A stretch of DNA of 64,000 nt from Erwinia billingiae Eb661. GTDB lineage: Bacteria > Pseudomonadota > Gammaproteobacteria > Enterobacterales > Enterobacteriaceae. The notes beneath the pieces are model-generated. The model made no database searches. It was not told the DNA's origin and saw nothing but the letters and a program-made list of their open reading frames with translations. The DNA is taken from NCBI RefSeq assembly GCF_000196615.1, contig NC_014306.1, positions 4,898,001 to 4,962,000 of the forward strand, in the 5' to 3' direction. The translations under genes were made by a program, and so were the position numbers. Position 1 is the stretch's first letter, and each line of letters begins with the position of its first letter. Shown in pieces: positions 8,330-15,792 of this stretch.

Positions 8330-9715
8330 ATGAAAATCAAAAGACCGTCAAACGCGCTGAATATCAATGAATTAGCCAATGTCTTCGGCAATGGTGAAAA
8401 CCTGTCGGCCTATATTGAGTTTATGAAACCGGTCGACGATAAGGGACGCTACCTGCACTGGGATTCGCTGCGGCACCGCATCCCAAAACAGCTTGATCCT
8501 GAACTGGTCTGGACCTTTGTGAAGCATGCCCGCCGGAGCGGCGGCCGGACATTGCCGCTGACGGACAAAAACGGCAGCAAGGCGCAGCTGTACGTCACCG
8601 ATTTTATGCAGAAAACCTGCAGCCAGGTCGACAGACTGACCTCCTCTTCCGCCGAAAATGAGCTGTTAAAAGGCCTGGAAGAGAGAAGCTACTTTATCAA
8701 AGACCTGTTTGGCGAAGAGTCGATTTCCTCCAGCCAGCTGGAAGGTGCGGCAACCACCACCCGCGTGGCTCAGGAAATGCTGCAGATAAAAAGGGAGCCG
8801 AGAGATGAAAGCGAAAGGATGATTTTCGGCAACTACCGCATGATGCAATTTGTCGTTCAGCAGGCGGGACAAAAAATGACGGCCGGGCTGCTGAAAGAAA
8901 TTCACGCCATCGGTGTGCAGGATATCAACGACGCGCAGTATAAACCCGGCGACTTTCGCGATCACGATGACATCGTGTTGGAAGATACGCTGTCGAAAGA
9001 CGTGATCCATCAGCCGCCCAGCCATACACAGCTTGATGAGTATATTGAGACATTGTGTCACTGGGCTAATGAACCGCACGAGAAAGACGTAACGGGTTCC
9101 TATATCCATCCGTTGCTGAAAGCCTGCGTGCTGCATTTTATGATTGGCTACATTCACCCCTTCTGCGATGGCAACGGCAGGACGGCACGCGCGCTGTTTT
9201 ACTGGTACATGCTCAAGTGCGGCTACTCGGCCTTCCGGCATATCTCAGTCAGCCGTTTGTTGAAGGAAGCACCGGTCGCCTATGGCAAGGCCTACCTGCA
9301 GACCGAAACGGATGATTTCGACCTGACGTATTTTGTGAGCCATCAATGCGAGACAGTCGCAAAGGCGGTCGACGCGTATATCACGCACATTAAAGAACTG
9401 ATCCGCATCCGATCGGAGCTGGATGCCTGGCTGTGGAGCAATGAGTCGGTCAAAGACCTTAACGCCCGCCAGCAGCAAATTATGAGCGTGGCCATTGCGC
9501 ACCCAGGCAGAATATTCTCGCTCGGCGAAGCAATGGAGAATCTGAAGATTTCTTACAACACGGCCAGAACGGATTTCCAGCAGCTTGCGAAGTTGGGGCT
9601 GCTCAAAGCTCATAAGGAAGGCAAAGAAACCGTGTTTATCGCACCAAAAAACAGCAAACAGGCGAAGAAATGGAACGACGCCGAACCTGATTTACCTAAA
9701 ACGACCGGCTGGTAA
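8330..9715 (+). CDS. Fic-family AMPylase, class II (N-terminal inhibitory helix)
   Basis: 461 residues from the ATG at 8330. The Fic motif HPFCDGNGR is intact at residues 276-284, with catalytic His276. The inhibitory motif [S/T]xxxE[G/N] is present upstream (Ser134, Glu138-Gly139 in SSSQLEGAATT), as in self-restrained class II Fic enzymes. The C-terminal 80 residues contain a winged-helix-like region (FSLGEAMENLKISYNTARTDFQQLAKLGLL). The family usually transfers AMP to protein hydroxyls. No partner gene adjoins it, so it is a solitary, presumably autoinhibited enzyme. The TTG at 8267 is an alternative start. Confidence 0.9.
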   Translation: MKIKRPSNALNINELANVFGNGENLSAYIEFMKPVDDKGRYLHWDSLRHRIPKQLDPELVWTFVKHARRSGGRTLPLTDKNGSKAQLYVTDFMQKTCSQVDRLTSSSAENELLKGLEERSYFIKDLFGEESISSSQLEGAATTTRVAQEMLQIKREPRDESERMIFGNYRMMQFVVQQAGQKMTAGLLKEIHAIGVQDINDAQYKPGDFRDHDDIVLEDTLSKDVIHQPPSHTQLDEYIETLCHWANEPHEKDVTGSYIHPLLKACVLHFMIGYIHPFCDGNGRTARALFYWYMLKCGYSAFRHISVSRLLKEAPVAYGKAYLQTETDDFDLTYFVSHQCETVAKAVDAYITHIKELIRIRSELDAWLWSNESVKDLNARQQQIMSVAIAHPGRIFSLGEAMENLKISYNTARTDFQQLAKLGLLKAHKEGKETVFIAPKNSKQAKKWNDAEPDLPKTTGW

Positions 9716-9750
9716 TTCAGTGGCTTAGCGAATCTGATGGCAGGCAAGAA

Positions 9751-9770
9751 CAGCCCGATTGCTCGGGCTG
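9751..9770. terminator. Hairpin between convergent fic and a hypothetical gene
   Basis: CAGCCCGA/TCGGGCTG is an 8-bp stem with a four-base loop between the two converging stop codons. There is no T-run on either side, so it may terminate weakly or only stabilise the transcripts. Confidence 0.45.
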
Positions 9771-9782
9771 AATGACAGTGAC

Positions 9783-10313
9783 TTAATGAACCGGCAGCAG
9801 CGTTTCGCCTTCAATCATGGCTAAACCCTCGCTGGTACGGATAAAGCGCGGTGCTTTCAGATCTTCAGTCAGAACGTAGAGCATATCGAAAAGCAATTCG
9901 GTGATCTGTTCTGCCTGCTCCTGCGGTTGCCGCTGGCTGAGCAACACCAGCGCCAGCGCAGAACAATAACCACAGAGCGTTTCCGAGTCGTTGGTCAGCG
10001 GACTGATATAGCCGCCAGACTGCACCTCATCGACCGTGAGCTGTTCAATCAGATAGTCAGGTAAAGGATAGGTTAATACCACCTTTAGCACTTCCAGTCC
10101 GGCGAACAGGCGGCCACAAAGCGCCATGCGCTGTTCCTCAAAGTCATTCTCAATTAATGCATCGCCATAACAACGACAAATATCCAGTATCTGGAATAAG
10201 TCCAGAGAGGTATTTACCGGTAATTTCAACAGCGCTGGAATACTCAGATCAAAAATTGAAGATTCAGATGTGAAATCATCGTAGCCGTTTGTGTTACTGT
10301 ATGCCGTAGCCAT
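9783..10313 (-). CDS. Hypothetical protein, 176 residues
   Basis: I do not recognise it. It is acidic and mostly helical, with no signal peptide or membrane segment. Cysteines occur in DICRCYGD and ETLCGYCSALA. The ATG follows a perfect AAAGGAG Shine-Dalgarno, which makes it very likely a real gene. Its 5' leader contains a long hairpin at 10345-10378. It lies at the start of the accessory block. Confidence 0.7.
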   Translation of the reverse strand: MATAYSNTNGYDDFTSESSIFDLSIPALLKLPVNTSLDLFQILDICRCYGDALIENDFEEQRMALCGRLFAGLEVLKVVLTYPLPDYLIEQLTVDEVQSGGYISPLTNDSETLCGYCSALALVLLSQRQPQEQAEQITELLFDMLYVLTEDLKAPRFIRTSEGLAMIEGETLLPVH

Positions 10314-10344
10314 ATTCGTTAGCTCCTTTAACGTTTGTGGTCAG

Positions 10345-10378
10345 ACGCCTCGGAAGTGTGTTCGCACTTTCGGGGCGT
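10345..10378 (-). promoter_or_regulatory. Structured 5' leader of the 176-residue gene
   Basis: The sequence runs ACGCCTCGGAAGTG, a short loop, then CACTTTCGGGGCGT: an imperfect stem of about 14 bp, 32 bases before the start codon. There is no T-run, so it is more likely a leader structure than a terminator. Confidence 0.4.
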
Positions 10379-10609
10379 TGCTATTTGTTACGCGGGAGAA
10401 TGCGTAACAGACGTAGTGTCCTGTATGCATATATAGTGAGTCAAATGAAAATTGAGTGAAAAATACTCAAATTTGAAGGGTTAGAAGTGGCTCGCAAAAA
10501 AATGTATTGAGAGTGGGTGTTGCAGGTTTTTTGTAAAAACTCCTGAGTTAAATACCGTTCATCATGTTAATTATTTCTCAGGAGTAATAGCAATTATTGG
10601 AATATATCG
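10379..10609. other. AT-rich intergenic stretch
   Basis: No gene seen. It probably carries the promoter of the leftward 176-residue gene. Confidence 0.4.
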
Positions 10610-11017
10610 TTAATACTGGTTTCCAGAACAAATCGGGAGATGGGTATCTCCAGCCTTATCTGCCATATAAAGCGGTGCACAGGTCGGCTTTCTCGGTTCC
10701 AGCTTTGAAACGTCATCATTTTGAGCAGGCTGGGAATCTACTTTCTCGCTGTGTATCGGTTTTTTCGCACTGGTTTTCTTAGGAGGTGACTGTTGAATGC
10801 GTGATTCTGGAATCGGTTGTTGGATACTTCGAGTGCCATAGCCTGAACAGAACCGCTTAGACTGGCTCAAGCTGCCATCATTACAGATGAATCCCCCTTC
10901 AGCACTACAGTGAGAGATACCGCCCTTTGAGCCTGAGCAAGGTTGCCGCCCACGCGCAGCTTCAGCTTGCATGGTGACCAACATCATCAGGGCGAGGAGA
11001 GAGAGTATTTTTTTCAT
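10610..11017 (-). CDS. Exported cysteine-rich small protein
   Basis: 135 residues. A clear signal peptide (cleavage near QAEA|ARG) is followed by a Cys-rich patch (RQPCSGSKGGISHCSAEGGF ending ICND, then FCSGYG) that could form two disulfides. The middle is a Lys/Pro/Ser-rich linker and the C-terminus has two more Cys (PTCAPLY, PICSGNQ). Function unknown. It lies 92 bases downstream of the immunity gene in the same orientation and may share its transcript. Confidence 0.6.
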   Translation of the reverse strand: MKKILSLLALMMLVTMQAEAARGRQPCSGSKGGISHCSAEGGFICNDGSLSQSKRFCSGYGTRSIQQPIPESRIQQSPPKKTSAKKPIHSEKVDSQPAQNDDVSKLEPRKPTCAPLYMADKAGDTHLPICSGNQY

Positions 11018-11109
11018 TCATTATCCTTAACGTAAAAAACAACAAACCTGTAGAACACTGTACGCATAAATGATTGTGCTACATAAGCCTGAGCGGGAAC
11101 TATCGGGCT

Positions 11110-11406
11110 TTACTTCTCTGATGCTATACGGCGTACCGTCATCAAAAACTCAAGGGCCGTTGTCTCCCACAGCTCTGGTGAGAAATCATGCCCGTACCTC
11201 TTCTCGAACTCATCCTCTACGCCATCACCATAAGCGGTAATGAAATCATCGACTTCATCAATAAGATCTTTCAACATCCAGTCCATAAATCTATTTTTAT
11301 AGAGTTTTATGATCCCTTCCATAGATTCTTCACCGTCATTGATGAGGTCGTAATCTTGATTGAAATAACCGAATATCAGTTGATCAAGCAAATTGAATTT
11401 TTGCAT
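11110..11406 (-). CDS. CdiI-type immunity protein for the upstream RNase effector
   Basis: 98 residues, strongly acidic. The start (FNLLDQLIFGYFNQDYDLI, then DGEESMEGII) is the signature of contact-dependent-inhibition immunity proteins. It begins 8 bases after the stop of the toxin-domain gene, in the same direction, as expected for an effector/immunity pair. It should bind and block the RNase A-like domain of its neighbour. Confidence 0.8.
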   Translation of the reverse strand: MQKFNLLDQLIFGYFNQDYDLINDGEESMEGIIKLYKNRFMDWMLKDLIDEVDDFITAYGDGVEDEFEKRYGHDFSPELWETTALEFLMTVRRIASEK

Positions 11407-11414
11407 TGTGTTCC

Positions 11415-12236
11415 TTATGCATCCGGGAAGGCGGTGAGAATATAATATGGCTTACCGTTGTACTTTTGAAACTCGATAACGACCCTGACATTTTTCAAAA
11501 TCAATCTTTGACTGCTTCCACGCCTGAAACCATAACCCAGGACTTCATTTGTCGGGTAACGAATGGTGAGCCTGGCCTCGGGCCGTCCTCCAGCCAATAC
11601 GGACTTTATCGATGATTTATTGATAAAAATCGCTCTTGAGATGGCATCCTCAGCTATGCGCACATCTGAAAATGTAGAGGAGAACTGCAATCGTTTATTT
11701 GTTTGAAATCTGGCCAAAAGGTCACTGTCACTCTTGCCGATATGCATGGAAAGGGTATGTCCGCCTGGCTTGAGATTAGTCGCTGACTCATGCTCTCTCA
11801 ATCTGATGCGGCCAGCCCTCACCGCTGCAACGCGGGTAGCTCCAATCGCCAATGCGAATCCTAATGGCACGGCGATATCCACGGTAAGCCCGATCTTCAA
11901 CGCAGTATCGTCGTCAGCACCGAAAGCTTTTGCCATCGCAGTAGCAGCTTTATAGGTGGCTGAGCGAGTATTATTTCCCGTAATAATCTGATTTGCAGCG
12001 GTATTAATACCATCAAGGCTGTGCGCTCCAACCACAATACATCCGGCTTTGGTTAATCCTGTCGGCTCAGGAGCGACACACAGAGCCGTCGCCCCCACAA
12101 GCTCCAGAGTGCCCATGACGAGTCCAAGGCCGCCAAATAAACGATTACTGAGAGTTTCACCTTCTGTAACGGACCTGTCTGAGAGTGCAGCTGCGAGCTG
12201 CACCGGGGACATCACGATTTTGACACCATTTTCCAT
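11415..12236 (-). CDS. Stand-alone effector with C-terminal CdiA-CT RNase A-like domain
   Basis: 273 residues. Residues about 150-273 match the bacterial RNase A-like toxin domain first described in a Yersinia kristensenii CdiA: GGHTLSMHIGK (His160, His165), ISRAIFINKSSI, VLGYGFRRGSSQ, and the C-terminal YYILTAFP (Tyr264, Tyr265, Thr268). Residues about 30-140 are a glycine/alanine-rich hydrophobic region (LGLVMGTLELVGATALCVAP, AVPLGFALAIGATRVAA) like the pretoxin part of type VI-associated DUF4225-type effectors. There is no two-partner-secretion or filamentous repeat region, no signal peptide, and no PAAR or Rhs domain, so delivery is not explained by the gene itself. The adjacent immunity gene supports the toxin call. 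Confidence 0.78.
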   Translation of the reverse strand: MENGVKIVMSPVQLAAALSDRSVTEGETLSNRLFGGLGLVMGTLELVGATALCVAPEPTGLTKAGCIVVGAHSLDGINTAANQIITGNNTRSATYKAATAMAKAFGADDDTALKIGLTVDIAVPLGFALAIGATRVAAVRAGRIRLREHESATNLKPGGHTLSMHIGKSDSDLLARFQTNKRLQFSSTFSDVRIAEDAISRAIFINKSSIKSVLAGGRPEARLTIRYPTNEVLGYGFRRGSSQRLILKNVRVVIEFQKYNGKPYYILTAFPDA

Positions 12237-12907
12237 AACTTCATCCCTGTTGGTTAAAATACATCCTGCTGCGTAGTATCCCTAGGATGACTGAATAAGA
12301 TCCAGTTTAAATTCTAAAAAACATGATAACGCACTCAAATTAGGGTGCATTTTTAGGTTACTTGCTTAAGTGTCTTTCCAGGATTCCGAATGAAGACTGC
12401 AAGAATTTTACTCAATATTAAAATCGTCAAACGCTGATAAAAGAAGGTTAAACATTGATTAATCGCTGGCACTGCCTGCGATCGGCATAAATCATGAGAA
12501 ATAAGCTTTTTCAGCACTCAGAGTGTAAGAAATTTCTGTCCAGCTTAACTTTACTAAAAAATAGGGCAGATGAATGTTGTTTAAAAAAAAGGCGATATTT
12601 AGTTAAAAGTTAACTAAAATTCATGGATCATTTCATTTAAAACCATTTAATTCAGATAGTTATGGATGTGTTGAAATATTTCATCGGGGTATTGATTAGA
12701 AATCCTTGATCGGATACTGTTAGTGTCAATGAGATAATCCCTAAAGGATATTGATGCTTCATAACGACGTCGTTATTAATGAAGGTTTAAGATTTCCTTC
12801 ATCTCAATGAGATTTTAAAGAAAGATATAGAATTTTAAGTGTTAAAACAGGGTGTTAGAAGATGGTGCTGGTCTTTTTAATCGATGAAACCAAAAACTGG
12901 TGAAAAA
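12237..12907. other. AT-rich intergenic region between effector and nuclease genes
   Basis: About 670 bases without a credible gene. It contains a perfect 16-bp palindrome at 12761-12776. The base composition is much lower in G+C than the flanking housekeeping DNA. Confidence 0.5.
12761..12776. promoter_or_regulatory. Perfect 16-bp palindrome, possible operator
   Basis: ATAACGACGTCGTTAT reads the same on both strands, about 130 bases before the HsdR-N-like gene. Size and symmetry fit a dimeric repressor site. No regulator gene is adjacent. Confidence 0.35.
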
Positions 12908-13987
12908 ATGGAAATTTTGGACACGCTTAACGATCTCTCTGCAAAAATTAAACAACAGGCATCATTGATTAAAACTGAAGAGGCAACAAAAAGTGCCTTC
13001 GTAATGCCATTTATTAACAAAGTTCTTGGTTATGATGTTTTTGATCCAACAGAAGTCATACCTGAATACATTTGTGATGTTGGCACCAAGAAAGGCGAAA
13101 AAATAGACTTCGCAATAATAAAAAATGGTGAAATACAGATCCTTATTGAATGCAAAAAAATTGGCGAACCATTAAACATTAACCATGCATCTCAACTTTT
13201 CAGGTATTTCCATGTAACTACAGCACGCATATCTATATTAACCAATGGACAGGTTTATAAGTTTTTCACAGATCTAGACTCCCCTAACAAAATGGATGAG
13301 AAACCATTTTTAGAGCTTGATTTAGATTATATTGATGAGAATGTCGTCCCTGAGATTTTCAAGCTGACTAAAAGTGCATTTGATGTTGATTCAATTGTAA
13401 ACGCTGCTGGTGAACTAAAGTATGTCAGTCAAATTAAGAAAATAATCTCATCGCAATTTATAAATCCTGATGATGATTTTGTACGGCTAATTGCATCGCG
13501 AGTATATGAGGGTGTGCAAACCCAGAAAGTCAGGGAGCTTTTTTCAGCACTTACCAAAAAATCGCTGACACAATGGATGACTGACCAAGTTAATGAAAGA
13601 CTGAAATCAGCCCTCAACAGTACAAAAATTGTCGAGACAAAAACTGATGTTGAGAAAACTACCAATGATGATATCTCAACTGCAGAAGAGAATAATGATA
13701 TTGTCACAACCGCAGAAGAGATTGAAGGTTTCCATATCGTTAAGTCAATAATCAGAACGACTCTCTCACCTGAGAGAATTGGGTTCAGAGATACTAAAAG
13801 TTATTTCGGCATACTCATTGATGATAACAACAGAAAACCGATATGCCGGCTTCATTTAAATAGAAGCCAGATTTATATTGGATTGTTTGATGATAACAAG
13901 AAAGAAATTAGACACCCTTTGAGTAACATTGATGATATATTCAATTTCTCAGAGGAATTGATTACAGCCGCTAAGTTATACTTATAA
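12908..13987 (+). CDS. Solitary HsdR N-terminal-type nuclease-domain protein
   Basis: 359 residues from the ATG at 12908 (an ATG at 12884 is also open). Residues 20-130 have the type I restriction HsdR_N layout: EEATKSAFVMPFINKVLGYD, VIPEYICDVGTKKGEKIDFAI, then ILIECKKIG, giving the D...ExK catalytic triplet of PD-(D/E)xK nucleases, and RISILTNGQVYKFFTDLD. There is no helicase motor, methylase or specificity gene nearby. An acidic linker (DVEKTTNDDISTAEE) joins a C-terminal domain (FRDTKSYFGILIDDNNRKPICRL) seen in DUF4268-like or restriction-associated proteins. It could be a stand-alone restriction or anti-plasmid nuclease. Confidence 0.7.
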   Translation: MEILDTLNDLSAKIKQQASLIKTEEATKSAFVMPFINKVLGYDVFDPTEVIPEYICDVGTKKGEKIDFAIIKNGEIQILIECKKIGEPLNINHASQLFRYFHVTTARISILTNGQVYKFFTDLDSPNKMDEKPFLELDLDYIDENVVPEIFKLTKSAFDVDSIVNAAGELKYVSQIKKIISSQFINPDDDFVRLIASRVYEGVQTQKVRELFSALTKKSLTQWMTDQVNERLKSALNSTKIVETKTDVEKTTNDDISTAEENNDIVTTAEEIEGFHIVKSIIRTTLSPERIGFRDTKSYFGILIDDNNRKPICRLHLNRSQIYIGLFDDNKKEIRHPLSNIDDIFNFSEELITAAKLYL

Positions 13988-14090
13988 ATATCCGGCCAGG
14001 CGTGGATATAAGATGAGTCATGTGAACTCAGAGTTAGGCGAAATCCTTAAGGCTACTCTCTAAAGGTGTAGCCTCCAGAGAGCGTTGACT

Positions 14091-14486
14091 TTACTTATTC
14101 TGGTAAAGATCCCAGCGGTTGCCATACAAGTCTTCAAATACAACAACTGTACCGTACTCCTCTTCGCGAGGTTCCTGGCAGAATTCCACCCCCTTAGCTT
14201 TCATGGAGGTGTAGTCGCGCCAGAAGTCATCAGTCTGAAGAAAAAGGAAAACACGTCCGCCACACTGGTTGCCGATAAAGTTTTCCTGCTTCTCGTTTGA
14301 TGCGCGAGCCAAAAGAAGATTACAGTCGCTGTCCGGGTTTGGTGTAACGACTACCCAGCGTTTTCCTGGCTGCGGTGTATCCTCAACGAGCGTAAAGCCC
14401 AGTTTTTCCGTGTAATACGCTATTGCCCGATCGTAGTCATCAACAACTATGGCCACATATCCCATGCATCGCTTCTGAGTTCTCAT
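14091..14486 (-). CDS. VOC-family (glyoxalase/dioxygenase fold) protein
   Basis: 131 residues with the paired beta-alpha-beta-beta-beta pattern: YVAIVVDDYDRAIAYYTEKL and, at the end, GTVVVFEDLYGNRWDLYQ, whose Glu-x-x-D-x-x-G-N segment is typical. The metal-ligand set of glyoxalase I is not complete by eye, so the substrate is open. The family also includes antibiotic-binding proteins. Confidence 0.75.
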   Translation of the reverse strand: MRTQKRCMGYVAIVVDDYDRAIAYYTEKLGFTLVEDTPQPGKRWVVVTPNPDSDCNLLLARASNEKQENFIGNQCGGRVFLFLQTDDFWRDYTSMKAKGVEFCQEPREEEYGTVVVFEDLYGNRWDLYQNK

Positions 14487-14635
14487 TTCTGCTCCACCAG
14501 GTTTCAGGCATACATGCCCGGAGAGTTCTTTTTATCATAAACAAACCTCATTCTGCGTTTAGATTGTTCAGAGTCTCTTCACCCGTCCCAGAGATGAAGC
14601 TTGCTGAAGGAAAACTCTCCTGCCCAGCAATGAGA

Positions 14636-14725
14636 CTACTCTTATCACCCTTAAAGAAAAACGGACAGCCAATTTGATCCTATGGACTTTCTTAACACTT
14701 CGCTGTGAGGGGCTTTGCTGGCAGA
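14636..14725 (+). repeat. Decayed chimeric copy of the tetR promoter and 5' coding region
   Basis: 14636-14670 resembles 15672-15708 (TCTT-TCACCCTTAA and ACAGCC shared). Then 14671-14725 resembles codons of the TetR gene at 15821-15871 (AATTTGATCC, GGACTTTCTTAACACT, CTGGCAGA). The two blocks are adjacent here but about 112 bases apart at the intact locus, so this is a duplicated remnant with an internal deletion. It encodes nothing intact. Confidence 0.65.
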
Positions 14726-14921
14726 TGTCCATTTCCCCTGCTTAACCGAATTGGAAAAAAATTTCCCATGCAAGCGCATTATAAAAAAATGATTAAGATC
14801 ATGGAAAAATATACCCGCGCGTTTCTTTACCCGGCCATTGACAATCTGTTTACAGAGTGCGAGGGATAATCAGCAACCTCTTTATCATTCATTTCGAAAA
14901 TACCAAACCAGAGAGCTTAAA

Positions 14922-15158
14922 ATGAAAGTATCTGCATCTTCAAAACGACTTATCCTGGCTTGTATGGTTGCGTCCGCTGTGTTGAGTATCACTGCATGCT
15001 CAAGCAGTTACGTGATTTCAACCGATGACGGGCACATGATTACTACGCACGGTAAACCGGTTAAAGATAACGACACCGGACTTATCTCATATAAAGATGC
15101 TGACGGGGTGATCCACCAAATGAACCAGAAAGACGTCAAAGAAATCATTGAAAAATAA
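14922..15158 (+). CDS. YgdI/YgdR-family small lipoprotein
   Basis: 78 residues from the ATG at 14922. Lipobox LSITACSS (Cys27). The mature part (YVISTDDGHMITTHGKPVKD ... YKDADGVIHQMNQKDVKEI) is the YgdI/YgdR family domain, a small SH3-like beta barrel anchored in the envelope, of unknown function. The next lipoprotein gene begins at the base after its stop codon, so the two are one operon. Confidence 0.85.
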   Translation: MKVSASSKRLILACMVASAVLSITACSSSYVISTDDGHMITTHGKPVKDNDTGLISYKDADGVIHQMNQKDVKEIIEK

Positions 15159-15464
15159 ATGAAAAGACTACTAATGCTACTGCTTATTCCCCTCTGTCTG
15201 ACAGGCTGCGTGGAATATAAATGGGTTAAGGCTGATGCGAATGAGCAGCAGGAGGCGATGGCAGAAACGGCCTGCCAGGCTCAAGCACTACGGGATTTAC
15301 CGCCAGATAACGTGGTGAGCGATAAATATACGTCTAAAAATAAGAAAGATAAGTCAACTGACACCAGTTATTCAACAAGTGACGTAAATGAAACTCAGCG
15401 CACTATCCTTGTTAAGGACTGCATGTTCAAGAAAGGATGGCAACAGATTGAAATTCAAAAATAA
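15159..15464 (+). CDS. Small lipoprotein, unknown function
   Basis: 101 residues with signal peptide and lipobox CLTGCVEY (Cys17). The mature region is hydrophilic with a Lys/Ser/Thr-rich centre (KYTSKNKKDKSTDTSYSTSD) and ends KDCMFKKGWQQIEI, like many enterobacterial outer-membrane lipoproteins with a conserved final Cys-x-x-x-x-G-W. It starts directly after the YgdI/R-type gene. No specific role can be read. Confidence 0.75.
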   Translation: MKRLLMLLLIPLCLTGCVEYKWVKADANEQQEAMAETACQAQALRDLPPDNVVSDKYTSKNKKDKSTDTSYSTSDVNETQRTILVKDCMFKKGWQQIEIQK

Positions 15465-15499
15465 CCGTAAAAAATGAGTTCTTTATTTGCAAAAAAATG

Positions 15500-15530
15500 G
15501 CAGTCATTGTTCTCAGGGGGCTGCCTTTTC
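15500..15530 (+). terminator. Weak terminator-like hairpin after the lipoprotein operon
   Basis: GGCAG and CTGCC pair around a long loop and are followed by TTTTC. Suggestive only. Confidence 0.35.
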
Positions 15531-15537
15531 AGCAACT

Positions 15538-15702
15538 CAGTACTGCCCCCCTTCCATACTCAACCCAAATTCTCACAAGTTACAATCTTAAAATTAACCT
15601 TCATATCCTTATACCAACGGGGGTTGATATCCCGCACCTCGGTATTGCCCACGTCAGTGTTGTAGCCCCCCGCCACTCTTGTCACCCTTAAAAAAAAACA
15701 AA
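15538..15702 (-). pseudogene. Decayed duplicate of the 3' end of the LacI-type gene
   Basis: 15538-15630 resembles 21814-21935 (shared ACTGCCCCCCTT, CAACCCAAATTCTCACA, ACAATCTT, ACCTT, GGTTGATA). 15627-15667 resembles 22096-22136 (GATATCCCGCAC, CGGTATTGCCCACG, GTGTTGTA). The 160 bases between these blocks in the intact LacI gene are missing, and the joint lies at GATA-CC, present at both ends. So this is a degenerated second copy of that gene's C-terminus plus downstream sequence, about 6.3 kb from the intact gene and in the same orientation. Confidence 0.75.
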
Positions 15703-15743
15703 CAGCCAGGATGCGTTAATGAAGAATTTCACAGAAGCTTCCA

Positions 15744-15767
15744 ATTGTAGATTGATCGCTCTACAAT
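15744..15767. promoter_or_regulatory. 24-bp inverted repeat, probable TetR autoregulatory operator
   Basis: ATTGTAGA and TCTACAAT are perfect 8-bp inverted arms around an 8-base spacer, 25 bases before the TetR-family start codon. This is the usual position and shape of a TetR-family operator. Confidence 0.6.
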
Positions 15768-15792
15768 CGATGTTCCCCCACAGGAGAACCTT

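Noticed and set aside
15474..15691. Two overlapping short frames of 63 and 64 codons on the plus strand
   Set aside because: They lie over the decayed LacI-gene copy, which explains the sequence better than a coding function.
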